A stretch of DNA of 64,000 nt from positions 1,550,001-1,614,000 of the forward strand of contig NZ_CP151979.1 of NCBI RefSeq assembly GCF_038593265.1. The letters run 5' to 3'. Under the pieces are notes generated by a model. The model was given only the letters and a program-made list of their open reading frames with translations, searched no databases and was not told the DNA's origin. Below are positions 55,026 to 63,985 of this stretch, one piece after another. The translations under genes and the position numbers were made by a program. This DNA is from Ureibacillus sp. FSL W7-1570 (lineage in GTDB: Bacteria; Bacillota; Bacilli; Bacillales_A; Planococcaceae). Every line of letters begins with the position of its first letter. Within the stretch, counting starts at the first letter, position 1.

Positions 55026-56540
55026 TTATTTTTTCAATTCCACCCCATACAACTGATCCAACATCTCAATTTTTTTCTCGATAGCCCCTTCAAAAGAAGC
55101 AATATATTGGAAAGGTTCCTTTGGATTGTAGTATTGGGTAATTGCTCCGGTTTCCGGATTAACGAATTTGGAGGCGGCGCCGCATCCGATTCCCACAATC
55201 GTTTGCACTTCTTCCATAATGACGATATTGTAGATGCTTTCCTCGCCAGGCTTTGAATAGCCGACATTCTCCAAATTCCCTAAAATATTTTTCTGCCGGT
55301 ACAAATAATACGGATGGTAGCCGTTTGCGCGGGTCCACTCCTGGGCCATCTCCATCATCCGTGCCACCGTCGCCCGGTCCGCCACTTTGTACTTATCCTT
55401 ATTTTTTGTCATTTCGGAAGCCCGTTTAAAGGATAAAGTATGTACCGTCAACGATTCCGGCATCAGCTTCTCCGTTTCATTCAAGGAATGCCGGAATTCT
55501 TCTATCCCTTCATTTGGCAACCCGATGATCAAATCCATATTGATATTGTTCATGCCTGAATTGCGGGCGAGCCAAAATTTATCGATGGTCTCCCGCACCG
55601 AATGACGTCGGCCGATCGCTTTCAACGTTTCATCCGTATAACTTTGCGGATTGACGGAAATGCGGTCAATTCCCCACTTTTTCAATACGGCCAATTTCTC
55701 CGGTGTAATCGTATCAGGACGGCCCGCTTCCACCGTAATTTCCCGGATGTTTTCCGGATTCGGAAAGGATTCATACATCGTTTGGTAAAGGGCATCCATC
55801 TCCTCCGCTTCAATGGATGTCGGCGTGCCGCCACCCCAATAGATCGATGTCACTTTCATATCATGTTCCTTCAGCCATTTTCCAATTTCCCGCATCTCGA
55901 TGTGCAATGCATCAAGGAAAGAAGCCACCCTTCCCGTCTTCCGGTTCGGTGCGATGGCATAGGCAGGGAAGGTGCAATAGGCGCATTTTGTCGGGCAGAA
56001 AGGAACGCCGATGTAAACAGATACTTCTTTCCCGATTTCATCCAAATCCGGAATGGTTGTGAGTTGCCGCTCCACTATGGAATTTAATAAAGTAATTTTT
56101 TCGTCGGATACGCGGAAATCCTTTTTGAGCACTTCATTAATGTCATCACGGGCAAGGCCTTGTTTTCTCAATTTATGATAAAGTTTCGTTGGACGAACGC
56201 CGGTTAGAATCCCCCACTGTTGCGCGATTCCCGTATATTGCTCCAAAACGTCCAACAATACATGGGACAACGCCCGCTTCATGCGGATGTTTTGCTCCCG
56301 GTCATTTCCATCATTGTCATATTGCTTGGAATATGTACTGTAAAACGTTTTTCCGTCCACTTCCAATTGGCACGCCGTGGAATAACAATTATTTTCCTGT
56401 TTATATTGAAAATGAACGGATAGATCCGGATCCTCTATCGATTCATAGAGTTTACTATCTTCGAAAAATAGGTTCGCGATATGCGTCAATACTTGAATCC
56501 AATCTTGCTTAAAACGTTCATGAACCAAAATTTTTTTCAT
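55026..56540 (-). CDS. hemZ: Radical SAM coproporphyrinogen dehydrogenase-like protein HemZ
   Basis: A 504-residue protein. An N-terminal extension of about 160 residues is followed by the radical SAM core, with CPTKCAYCTFPAYA supplying the three cysteines of the 4Fe-4S cluster. Then IYWGGGTPTSIEAEEM, TVEAGRPDTIT and RISVNPQSYTDETLKAIGR follow, all typical of the HemN/HemZ group. HemZ is proposed to act in anaerobic haem synthesis. Array C lies directly beyond its stop and no separate terminator is seen. Confidence 0.92.
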   Translation of the reverse strand: MKKILVHERFKQDWIQVLTHIANLFFEDSKLYESIEDPDLSVHFQYKQENNCYSTACQLEVDGKTFYSTYSKQYDNDGNDREQNIRMKRALSHVLLDVLEQYTGIAQQWGILTGVRPTKLYHKLRKQGLARDDINEVLKKDFRVSDEKITLLNSIVERQLTTIPDLDEIGKEVSVYIGVPFCPTKCAYCTFPAYAIAPNRKTGRVASFLDALHIEMREIGKWLKEHDMKVTSIYWGGGTPTSIEAEEMDALYQTMYESFPNPENIREITVEAGRPDTITPEKLAVLKKWGIDRISVNPQSYTDETLKAIGRRHSVRETIDKFWLARNSGMNNINMDLIIGLPNEGIEEFRHSLNETEKLMPESLTVHTLSFKRASEMTKNKDKYKVADRATVARMMEMAQEWTRANGYHPYYLYRQKNILGNLENVGYSKPGEESIYNIVIMEEVQTIVGIGCGAASKFVNPETGAITQYYNPKEPFQYIASFEGAIEKKIEMLDQLYGVELKK

Positions 56541-56635
56541 CCATACCTCTTCCTTTAATGTTGTCTCTCAGATGAACTTAATTTTATCAGTGAACGTCCT
56601 GATTGACCATCCATTCACTTCTGTTTTTTTATGGC

Positions 56636-56666
56636 AATAAAAAAGACCACACCTTTCCGTGCGGTC
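56636..56666 (-). terminator. yheB-yheA terminator
   Basis: Minus-strand arms GACCGCAC/GTGTGGTC (one G-T pair) followed by six T, 15 bases beyond the yheA stop. Confidence 0.88.
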
Positions 56667-56680
56667 CATTCTGTTCTTTC

Positions 56681-57025
56681 TTATAGCCCTTCGTAAATGG
56701 ATTGGATCGGTTTGATTAAAGAACGATTCAATTCATCAATCAGGCGGCTTAATGCCATTTCAGCTTCAAATAACGCTGTAATTTTAGGATTTGCTTCCGC
56801 AAGTTGGAACACTTTTTGCAAATAGAATAATTCTTCCTCTTGCAATTCTTCCCCTTGCATTTGCATTTGTTGCAATTTTAATTGGGCATCACGGAACTGT
56901 GTGAAAATTGTTCTTGCTTCATCGTCATTACGAACGACTTCAACCGCCCCTTTTAATTGTTGAAATTCTTCCGTTTGACTGATGGAAGCTTCTACCTGTT
57001 GGATTGTTTCCAAAAAATTGCTCAT
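56681..57025 (-). CDS. YlbF/YmcA family protein (YheA-like)
   Basis: A 114-residue all-helical protein: SNFLETIQQVEASISQTEEF, then VEVVRNDDEARTIFTQFRDA, then glutamine-rich helices and ALSRLIDELNRSLI. This is the YlbF/YmcA domain; the YheA branch has no assigned role. ATG at 57025 lies eight bases after AGGA; the frame open to 57043 starts in the yheB stop region. It is 20 bases after yheB, as in Bacillus subtilis yheB-yheA. Confidence 0.88.
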   Translation of the reverse strand: MSNFLETIQQVEASISQTEEFQQLKGAVEVVRNDDEARTIFTQFRDAQLKLQQMQMQGEELQEEELFYLQKVFQLAEANPKITALFEAEMALSRLIDELNRSLIKPIQSIYEGL

Positions 57026-57044
57026 TTTATCATTCCTATTCATT

Positions 57045-58187
57045 TTAATTTAACAATTGTACAATCAAGCCTTGCACGATACCAATCAACCCACCCAAAA
57101 ATCCGCCTAAAAAGGTGATCATCATCAACTCGCGGCTTGCAATGCCCACTACAATCTCTTCCAATTTTTCGATTGGGAAAGAATCCACCTGTTCGCGGAC
57201 AACTTCTTTTATATCTAATCGCTTCAGCACATCTTCAAGGTGGGATTCGGCGATTTCCAATGCTTTATCGACAACTTTAGGCATTATCTCATACTTGACC
57301 CATTCGTGTCCATTTGGGAAGTAGTAATGAATCGTTTTATTCAACCGCTCGTCAATGGCCAATTCTTTTTTGGCGTAGGATTGGATATTCATTAGTATTG
57401 GTTCTAATTGTATCTCATTTAAGTAATTCATGATAGGACGTTTTTTAACTTTTTCCCATTCATCATTCATGATATTCACAATTGAATGTTTTGTTTCCGA
57501 TGAACGGAGAATGCGTACAAGCTCATGCTGGATCTTTGCCACAATGGAAGATGAATCGCTGAGAAACATTTGGAAAATGCCGCCGAGCGTTCCTTTGGAT
57601 GCGAGAAAATCATTCAATAAATTTTTAATGGTAATTTCTCCGCTGGAAGATAAAATATAATCTTCCCCTTTAAGCAGCAAAGTATCCACCAATTCCGGAA
57701 CTTTTTTATCCACCGTTTTCATGATGTCTTCCGGCACGATTTCTTCGATCGGTTTTGTGGACAAGGTTTGTTTTAATGCAACAAATTGTTTTTCAATAAA
57801 TTCATCCACTCGCCCTTCGACTTTTTCAGGCACATCTTTGAATCCGGCCAGTTCCAGCCAGTCCTTCAATGTTTTGTTGTTTAAAAAAATCGCTTCTTCC
57901 GCTTTGGTTTGGGCAAACTGCAAAATCGCAAACCGGATTTCCGGAGAGAACAATTTGTTTTTGATGACATCCGGCGTCAATAAATAATCGTTGACCGTGA
58001 TTCCGATTTGCCTTGCAAGTTCCCCCCTGCGTTTCGGAATCAAGCCGGGCGTGAAGGGCAACTTCCATTTTCCGATATACATTGGTTTATAAGGTCTAAA
58101 AATCATTTTGATTGCCAGAAAATTTGTCGCACTCCCGATGATTGCGCCGACAATTGCCATGAATAGTATGACTAATACTGCTTCCAT
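57045..58187 (-). CDS. DUF445 membrane protein (YheB-like)
   Basis: A 380-residue protein. It opens with a helix (VLVILFMAIVGAIIGSATN) and NFLAIKMIFRPYKPMYIGKW, then FTPGLIPKRRGELARQIG, which are the defining DUF445 stretches. A long soluble helical middle and a final helix (FLGGFLGGLIGIVQGLIVQL) complete it. Function is unknown. It is the first gene of a two-gene operon with the YheA-like gene. Confidence 0.9.
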   Translation of the reverse strand: MEAVLVILFMAIVGAIIGSATNFLAIKMIFRPYKPMYIGKWKLPFTPGLIPKRRGELARQIGITVNDYLLTPDVIKNKLFSPEIRFAILQFAQTKAEEAIFLNNKTLKDWLELAGFKDVPEKVEGRVDEFIEKQFVALKQTLSTKPIEEIVPEDIMKTVDKKVPELVDTLLLKGEDYILSSSGEITIKNLLNDFLASKGTLGGIFQMFLSDSSSIVAKIQHELVRILRSSETKHSIVNIMNDEWEKVKKRPIMNYLNEIQLEPILMNIQSYAKKELAIDERLNKTIHYYFPNGHEWVKYEIMPKVVDKALEIAESHLEDVLKRLDIKEVVREQVDSFPIEKLEEIVVGIASRELMMITFLGGFLGGLIGIVQGLIVQLLN

Positions 58188-58541
58188 TAAAATCCTCTTT
58201 TCTTCAAACTATGATTTCTCATTATAGCAGATGCCACTTTTGGACAAAAATATTAGCCCATACTGTTTAATACGATCATTATTCAATATTGTTTCATTCA
58301 GGCCCTTTCAAACATCGGTCCATAATAAGGATAAATTATTCTTTCATCAGAGGATTTAAAATTACGCAGAAAATCGCATAATATAATAAATAGTATCGCT
58401 CACAATCTTCTGAAAATTTCAGAGACGATAATTTGTATTTTCAACAAAAATACGCTATTATTATTTTATTGAAATCAATTTTTTTGTAGGAGGTGTACTC
58501 CTCGTTTCACCCCTCATTCGGGCGTTGAAAGAGGAAAGTAT
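58188..58541. other. Intergenic region between yheB and the HlyC/CorC gene
   Basis: 354 bases with no gene between divergent starts. It contains a perfect inverted repeat TCTGAAA-A-TTTCAGA at 58409-58423. A small hairpin GGAG-GTGTA-CTCC near 58493 could hide a spare GGAGG site about 45 bases before the HlyC-type gene. I could not place a known riboswitch here. Confidence 0.45.
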
Positions 58542-59891
58542 TTGGACGGAGACATAGTAGGGCTGACCATAAAGTTAGCAATTTTTGTCTTATTAATTTT
58601 ACTTTCAGGATTTTTCGTTGCCACCGAATTTGCGATTGTCAAAGTTCGGGCAACACGTATCGATCAATTGGTTGAAGAAGGCGACAAAAAAGCCATCAAG
58701 GCGAAAAAGTTGCTCGACAACCTCGATGAATATTTGTCGGCATGTCAATTAGGGATTACCATTACTTCATTAGGTTTAGGTTGGTTAGGGGAACCTACCG
58801 TACAAATGTTATTGCATCCATTATTCCAATGGATTGGCGTATCAGGACCTATAACCGAGTTTGTATCATTCATTATCGCCTTCAGTATCGTAACGTATCT
58901 CCATGTGGTTGCCGGTGAGTTGGCGCCAAAAACGTTAGCGATTACAAAGGCCGAATGGGTGACACTTAATTTTTCAGGAGCGCTGTATACATTTTATAAA
59001 GTGATGTACCCATTCATTCACTTGTTAAATATGTCTGCCCGTGGTTTGGCAAGATTATTCGGCGTGAAATCTTTCAATGAAAGCGACTCGGCCCATACGG
59101 AAGAAGAGCTTCGTATGATCATGGCTGACAGCTTCAAAAGCGGTGAAATCAAATATTCGGAATTTGAATATATGAACAGTATTTTCGAATTCTCAGACCG
59201 CACAGCCAAAGAAATTATGGTGCCGCGAACAGAAATAACAGCGATCGAAAAGGACGTAACTTTAAAAGAAGTATTCGAAGTAATGGAAGTGGAACAATAC
59301 ACCCGCTATCCGGTCATTGATGGCGACAAAGACCACGTGCTTGGATTAGTGAACTTGAAACATCTATTAACTGCATATATCAAAGATCCAAAAAATGCAG
59401 ACAAACCCATTATGGATTATATGCAGCCAATCATTCGGGTAATTGAAACGGTCCCAATCAGCGACCTGTTATTGAAAATGCAACATGATCGTATACACAT
59501 GGCGATTTTAATGGATGAATACGGAGGTACTTCCGGATTGGTAACCATCGAAGACATCATCGAAGAAATCGTCGGAGATATCCAAGACGAATTCGACGAA
59601 GATGAAATTCCTGAAGTACAAGTAATCAGCGATGGCCATTACATTATAGATGCAAAAATGCTAATTGAAGACGTCAATGAAATGTTAAATATTCATATTG
59701 ATGATGAAGATATTGATACAATCGGTGGTTGGTTCTGGACTCAACGCTACGATGCCGTTGAAGGTGACAGCTTTGTTTATGATGGCTACGAATTCAAAAT
59801 CAAAGAATTGGATGGTCACCATATTTTATACATTGAGGTCATCAAATTGCCAGAAGAACAACAAACAGATTTATATTCAATTGCCGAATAA
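58542..59891 (+). CDS. HlyC/CorC (DUF21-CBS) family transporter
   Basis: A 449-residue protein. A DUF21 membrane domain with four helices spans about 5-200 (LAIFVLLILLSGFFVATEFA, LGITITSLGLGWLGEP). A CBS pair with REIMVPRTEI-type start follows; here EIMVPRTEITAIEKD. Then DEYGGTSGLVTIEDIIEEIVGDI, given in parts DEYGGTSGLVTIED and IIEEIVGDIQDEF, and a CorC_HlyC C-terminal domain. The family is linked to magnesium or other cation efflux. TTG at 58542 follows GAGGAAAG. Confidence 0.9.
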   Translation: MDGDIVGLTIKLAIFVLLILLSGFFVATEFAIVKVRATRIDQLVEEGDKKAIKAKKLLDNLDEYLSACQLGITITSLGLGWLGEPTVQMLLHPLFQWIGVSGPITEFVSFIIAFSIVTYLHVVAGELAPKTLAITKAEWVTLNFSGALYTFYKVMYPFIHLLNMSARGLARLFGVKSFNESDSAHTEEELRMIMADSFKSGEIKYSEFEYMNSIFEFSDRTAKEIMVPRTEITAIEKDVTLKEVFEVMEVEQYTRYPVIDGDKDHVLGLVNLKHLLTAYIKDPKNADKPIMDYMQPIIRVIETVPISDLLLKMQHDRIHMAILMDEYGGTSGLVTIEDIIEEIVGDIQDEFDEDEIPEVQVISDGHYIIDAKMLIEDVNEMLNIHIDDEDIDTIGGWFWTQRYDAVEGDSFVYDGYEFKIKELDGHHILYIEVIKLPEEQQTDLYSIAE

Positions 59892-59903
59892 CGTGATGAT
59901 ATC

Positions 59904-59939
59904 AAAACGACTTTCTTGCAAAAGAAAGTCGTTTTGTCA
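59904..59939 (+). terminator. Terminator after the HlyC/CorC gene
   Basis: Perfect 13-bp arms AAAACGACTTTCT/AGAAAGTCGTTTT. The T run is supplied by the arm only, so it may leak into the CDF gene downstream. Confidence 0.75.
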
Positions 59940-59969
59940 TGTTCGGAACTTTTGCAGGGAGGAAAAAAA

Positions 59970-60854
59970 GTGGAGCTTTATACAAATTTACGGGCAGGGG
60001 AAAAAGGCGCCTGGCTTTCCATTGGAACATACATCTTTCTAAGCGCAATAAAACTCATCATCGGCTATTTGGGAGCTTCGGAAGCATTAAGAGCCGATGG
60101 ACTCAACAACTCAACCGATATCATCTCATCCATCGCCGTCCTGATTGGTCTCAGAATTTCCCAGCGTCCCCCCGATGAAAATCATCAATATGGCCATCTG
60201 CGTGCGGAAACGGTTGCTTCATTGGTCGCTTCATTCATTATGATGGGAGTCGGATTAGAGGTTATCTATAATTCAGTCATGAACATATTTGACCCTGTCC
60301 GTGAAACCCCTTCCACTTTGACGATCTATGTCGCTTTAGGCTGTGCGCTTGTCATGTATATCGTATACCGGTATAACCTGGCCCTTTCCAAAAAAATTAA
60401 CAGTTCCGCGTTGAAAGCGGCCGCTTTTGATAACCGTTCCGACGCATTGGTAAGCGTTGGAACAGCCATCGGGATTGTTGCGGCCATTATCGGCTTTCCA
60501 ATCATCGATAGCATCACCGCGTTATTCATTGGAATCATCATTATTAAAACTGCCGTCGAAATCTTTTGGGAAGCGGTGCAAACACTGACGGACGCTTTTG
60601 ATACGGAAGAAATTGAAACATTGTCCGCATTGATCAAAAACGTTGATGGGGTTATCGAATTGGTGGATATCAAAGGGAGAAAACATGGCAATGTTACATT
60701 CATTGAAGTGACTGTGACCGTAAATCCTTACTTGAATGTCTGGGAAAGCCACCGGATTACAGAAAAGATTGAGTCAACGGTCAAAAGGTTTGACATCAAT
60801 TGCACCGCTCTCGTACATATTGAACCTCATGAAGAATATTCAGGGAAAGATTAA
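59970..60854 (+). CDS. Cation diffusion facilitator family metal exporter
   Basis: A 294-residue protein with about six helices and a cytoplasmic C-terminal domain. Metal-site residues are present: the Asp pair in ALRADGLNNSTDIISS (helix 2) and in AAAFDNRSDALVSVG (helix 5). HQYGHLRAET follows helix 2, and the C-terminal domain (HGNVTFIEVTVTVN) also fits. CDF proteins export Zn, Mn or Fe in exchange for protons; the metal cannot be told. GTG at 59970 follows GGGAGG; the frame open to 59916 runs through the upstream terminator hairpin. Confidence 0.92.
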   Translation: MELYTNLRAGEKGAWLSIGTYIFLSAIKLIIGYLGASEALRADGLNNSTDIISSIAVLIGLRISQRPPDENHQYGHLRAETVASLVASFIMMGVGLEVIYNSVMNIFDPVRETPSTLTIYVALGCALVMYIVYRYNLALSKKINSSALKAAAFDNRSDALVSVGTAIGIVAAIIGFPIIDSITALFIGIIIIKTAVEIFWEAVQTLTDAFDTEEIETLSALIKNVDGVIELVDIKGRKHGNVTFIEVTVTVNPYLNVWESHRITEKIESTVKRFDINCTALVHIEPHEEYSGKD

Positions 60855-60871
60855 GGATAGGCTTGCGTTGT

Positions 60872-60911
60872 CCAAAAGTCGATGGTGATCGGTTTTTGGG
60901 CATTTTTTTAT
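60872..60911 (+). terminator. CDF gene terminator
   Basis: Imperfect hairpin CCAAAAGTCGAT/ATCGGTTTTTGG followed, after three bases, by seven T; 17 bases beyond the stop. Confidence 0.8.
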
Positions 60912-61025
60912 TTGTGGCATGTTAATTTTTATGAGTTACCTTCTTATTTGATGCATTTACCTCAACAATTGGTGCGGATACCTCCTCCTTTGATACAGTA
61001 CAGCTTACGGATAAGGTTTCCTTTT

Positions 61026-61067
61026 CAAAAAGAGCAAAACCAAGAACGATTCGGTTCCTGGTTTTGC
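61026..61067 (-). terminator. Terminator of the YhcY-YhcZ-like two-component operon
   Basis: Minus-strand 14-bp arms GCAAAACCAGGAAC/GTTCTTGGTTTTGC (one mismatch) followed by TCTTTTTG, 12 bases beyond the regulator stop. Confidence 0.9.
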
Positions 61068-61079
61068 CCATTTCATCAA

Positions 61080-61733
61080 CTACTTCCCTTCTCCGCTTCC
61101 TTCCGTCAAACCGTGTTTGACTGCATAGAGGGCTGCTTGTGTACGGTCTTGCACTTCCAACTTCGCAAATATATTTGAAATGTGGGTTTTCACCGTTTTT
61201 TCCGTAACGAACAATGAAGAAGCGATTTCCCTGTTGCTTTTGCCTTTCGTCAGTTCAGCCAGCACATCTTTCTCCCTTGGTGTCAACGGATTTTTGATGT
61301 GCGGCAAATTTTCTTCTTCCTTCAACGTTTCCTCCAGCTGCGTCGTCGCCACCGGATGCATGATGCTTTCCCCGCGCATCACTTGCCGGATGGAATTGAC
61401 CAAATCATCCGGTTCAATATCCTTCAATTGATATCCCGCCGCTCCCGCTTCAATGGCCGGAACGACGTGATCTTTATCGGAGAAGCTTGTCAACATCAAT
61501 ATTTGCACTTCCGGCCATCTGGCTTTGATTTTTTTCGTCGCTTCGATTCCGTCCATCTCCGGCATGACCAAATCCATCAAAACGATATCCGGTTTCAATT
61601 GTTCCACGAGCTGAACCGCTTCCACCCCGTTTTTCGCTTCCCCCACGACTTCAATATCTTTTTGGGTTTTTAAGAAAAACTGCAATCCCCTGCGGACCAC
61701 ATGATGGTCATCCGCAATTAATACACGTATCAT
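61080..61733 (-). CDS. NarL/LuxR-family response regulator (YhcZ/AirR-like)
   Basis: A 217-residue regulator. The receiver has ADDHHVVRRGL at the start, the phosphoacceptor Asp in DIVLMDLVMPEMDG near 54, and the Lys in GYQLKDIEPDDL. The C-terminal LuxR helix-turn-helix reads LTPREKDVLAELTKGKSN then KTVKTHISNIFAKLEV. It is the partner of the kinase 12 bases upstream. The family includes Bacillus YhcZ and staphylococcal AirR; targets here are unknown. Confidence 0.93.
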   Translation of the reverse strand: MIRVLIADDHHVVRRGLQFFLKTQKDIEVVGEAKNGVEAVQLVEQLKPDIVLMDLVMPEMDGIEATKKIKARWPEVQILMLTSFSDKDHVVPAIEAGAAGYQLKDIEPDDLVNSIRQVMRGESIMHPVATTQLEETLKEEENLPHIKNPLTPREKDVLAELTKGKSNREIASSLFVTEKTVKTHISNIFAKLEVQDRTQAALYAVKHGLTEGSGEGK

Positions 61734-61745
61734 CTACTTCCCTCC

Positions 61746-62861
61746 TCAATAAGGCAACCGGACAAACAATTCCGTTCCTTTGCCGATTTCTGATACCCAT
61801 TCAGCCGTTCCGCCAAGCGCAGTGGCCCGATCCCGTATCGATTGGAGACCCATCGAAGGGATTTTGGCATCCTGATCGATTTTAAAACCTCTGCCTTCAT
61901 CTTTGATCACCAGCAAGATGTCCGTTTTGGTCACCGTCAGATAAATGGTCGCTTCCTGCACTCCTGCATGTTTCCGGATATTATTCAAAGCTTCCTGGGC
62001 AATGCGGAAAAGCGTTTCTTCCACCCTCGAAGGAAATTGAATCACGCCCGAAACATTGATGGTCAACTTTATTTTTAACATTTCCGCGTAAGCTTTGATG
62101 GCATCAATCAAACCGCTTTCCAAACCTTGTGGCCTCAATTGCCAAATGAGCGCCCGCATTTCCGTCAAGGCGGATTGGGTCAAATTCTGGATTTCTTTAA
62201 ATGTTTCTTTTATATCTTCATCCTCCGTCATCTCCACTCCTGCACGGGCCGTCAATGTGACGGAAAACAACAGCTGGTTGACAGAATCGTGCAAATCGCG
62301 GGCCAAACGATTCCGCTCCCGGACCAAAGCCATTTCCTGCTCTTGTTTCGTCAAGTAGATGCGTTTGATGGCAGATCCGATTTGGAATGCCACCGATTCC
62401 AGCAGTTCCAACTCTTCTTCGGTATATTCAACGGTGTAAGGAGTGGCCACATTTAATATGCCGAACCGTTCATTCCCTGATTGCAATGGCACTGTTGCGT
62501 GATGGGTGATTCCCGCCGTATCCCCCACCTTCGCTTCAATCGCATTTTCAATTCGTTGGCATTCAATGATATTTGACGCTTTTTTCAATTGGTCACGCCG
62601 GAATCGGGATACGCACCAGCAACCGCCCTTTTTCAAATATTGGCAGTTATTGTGGCGCAAACCCTCCGGCAAATTTTCATGAACAACAAGATCAATCTTC
62701 CCTTTTTCATCAATGAAGAAAATCCAGCCGGTGCTGAAATTTGTCCCGTTCAAAAGCTTTCTCAGCGCACCCCTCAGCATCGGGATTAATTCCGTTTCCT
62801 CATTCAGCAATTCTGCAATCTCTTTTAACAATGTGATATTGGAATGGTCATTCACTGCCAT
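61746..62861 (-). CDS. GAF-domain histidine kinase with four-cysteine cluster (YhcY/AirS-like)
   Basis: A 371-residue soluble kinase. The N-terminal GAF domain spans about 20-170. It contains NNCQYLKKGGCWCVSRF and, 18 residues after the third cysteine, IIECQRI: Cys73, Cys81, Cys83 and Cys101. The HisKA_3 phosphoacceptor is in RERNRLARDLHDSVNQLL, and the ATPase domain has NNIRKHAG and MGLQSIRDRATALGG. It has no membrane segment. In staphylococcal AirS a GAF-like cysteine set carries an Fe-S cluster that senses oxygen or redox; the same here is inference. ATG at 62861 is closely preceded by GAGGTG. Confidence 0.9.
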   Translation of the reverse strand: MAVNDHSNITLLKEIAELLNEETELIPMLRGALRKLLNGTNFSTGWIFFIDEKGKIDLVVHENLPEGLRHNNCQYLKKGGCWCVSRFRRDQLKKASNIIECQRIENAIEAKVGDTAGITHHATVPLQSGNERFGILNVATPYTVEYTEEELELLESVAFQIGSAIKRIYLTKQEQEMALVRERNRLARDLHDSVNQLLFSVTLTARAGVEMTEDEDIKETFKEIQNLTQSALTEMRALIWQLRPQGLESGLIDAIKAYAEMLKIKLTINVSGVIQFPSRVEETLFRIAQEALNNIRKHAGVQEATIYLTVTKTDILLVIKDEGRGFKIDQDAKIPSMGLQSIRDRATALGGTAEWVSEIGKGTELFVRLPY

Positions 62862-63047
62862 GGCACACCTCGACAAATACTTTGTAATGTAATCATATCA
62901 CTCCCTTACTTCTCTCGCATTTGTTGCACCCTCAGACTTTTGAATGAGATTCATTTTTCTTGAATTCGAAATGATTTCATTTTACTTCGAAGTCAAAACA
63001 ATTTATAATCTAAACTGCATGGAAAATAATCTAGTAGGAGAGTTGAA

Positions 63048-63473
63048 ATGAAAAAAAAATTGGAGAATAGTTTGCTATTTTTATGGTTAGTATCATTGGT
63101 AGCAACACTGGGTTCTTTATATTTTTCGGAAGTTCGCGGTTATGAACCATGTGAACTTTGCTGGTATCAACGGATCCTCATGTATCCGATTGTGCTCATT
63201 ACCCTTGTGGCATATATCCAAAAAAATGCGCGCATTGCTGTGACAACAGCCGTATTTTCTTGTATTGGCGGAGCGATTTCCCTTTACCATTATGGAATCC
63301 AAAAATTGGACTTTTTGGCTGAAAGCGCACCAGCATGCGGAAGAGTTCCATGTACAGGGGAATATATTAACTGGCTCGGCTTTATCACCATCCCATTTTT
63401 GGCGTTGGTTGCCTTTATTTTAATTGCGATCACCAGCTTTTATATGTTGAAAGTGATGAAGGAGGATCAATAG
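63048..63473 (+). CDS. bdbC: DsbB-family thiol-disulfide oxidoreductase (BdbC-like)
   Basis: A 141-residue membrane protein with four helices. The first outer loop has CELCWYQR, whose CxxC faces the quinone side. The second has a cysteine pair, PACGRVPCTG. It reoxidises a DsbA-like thiol oxidase using quinone. The ATG follows GTAGGAGAG. Its stop TAG directly abuts the TTG of the thioredoxin-like gene, so the pair is co-translated. It is divergent from the redox-type two-component system. Confidence 0.93.
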   Translation: MKKKLENSLLFLWLVSLVATLGSLYFSEVRGYEPCELCWYQRILMYPIVLITLVAYIQKNARIAVTTAVFSCIGGAISLYHYGIQKLDFLAESAPACGRVPCTGEYINWLGFITIPFLALVAFILIAITSFYMLKVMKEDQ

Positions 63474-63944
63474 TTGAAAAAACTAGGAATTATTGCTGCC
63501 GTTGTTGTCATTTTATTCGGAATTATCATTGTCTTGACAAATTTATCAAACAAAAGCAAGCTGGAAAACAATCCATACGGAACGGACAATTTGAGACAAT
63601 CCACCATTGATTTATTGGACGATGAAAATTATCAAAATATTATCTTACCGGATGATTTAAGAGAAAAAATTGCATCAGGTGAACCGGTTGTTGCCTACTT
63701 GTTCAGTCCTGAATGTCCGCACTGCAAAGAAATGACGCCGCGGCTCATGCCGATTGCAGAGGAAATGGGTGTTCATATCGACCAACTAAACATTTTGGAG
63801 TATGAAGAAGGTTGGGACGAGTATCATGTGGAAGCAACACCGACATTGATTTTCTTTAAAGATGGAAAAGAAGTGAACCGTATGGTGGGGGCACACCCTG
63901 ATGAAAACATTCGCCAATTCTTTAAAGAAGTGGTATTAAAATAA
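63474..63944 (+). CDS. Membrane-anchored thioredoxin-like protein with CPHC motif
   Basis: A 156-residue protein. An N-terminal signal anchor is at residues 2-22 (KLGIIAAVVVILFGIIIVLT), and the soluble part lies outside the membrane. The thioredoxin fold starts near 68, with the active site SPECPHCKEMTP, and the cis-proline loop ATPTLIFF follows. CPHC is typical of DsbA-like or BdbA/BdbD oxidants. TTG at 63474 follows GGAGG and abuts the bdbC stop. It probably forms disulfides in secreted proteins with BdbC as its oxidant. Confidence 0.9.
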   Translation: MKKLGIIAAVVVILFGIIIVLTNLSNKSKLENNPYGTDNLRQSTIDLLDDENYQNIILPDDLREKIASGEPVVAYLFSPECPHCKEMTPRLMPIAEEMGVHIDQLNILEYEEGWDEYHVEATPTLIFFKDGKEVNRMVGAHPDENIRQFFKEVVLK

Positions 63945-63953
63945 AGAATTTGG

Positions 63954-63985
63954 AAATCGTGTTCATAACGGACACGATTTTTCTA
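63954..63985 (+). terminator. bdbC-thioredoxin operon terminator
   Basis: 9-bp arms AAATCGTGT/ACACGATTT followed by five T. Just beyond, ATG codons at 63985 and 63994 near GGAGG may begin another gene that leaves the window; too little is visible to call it. Confidence 0.85.

Noticed and set aside
55602-56087. 161-codon plus-strand frame opposite hemZ
   Set aside because: Antisense to the conserved radical SAM core; no start signal.
59916-59969. 18-residue N-terminal extension of the CDF exporter
   Set aside because: It would be encoded inside a terminator hairpin; a strong GGGAGG site before GTG at 59970 marks the real start.
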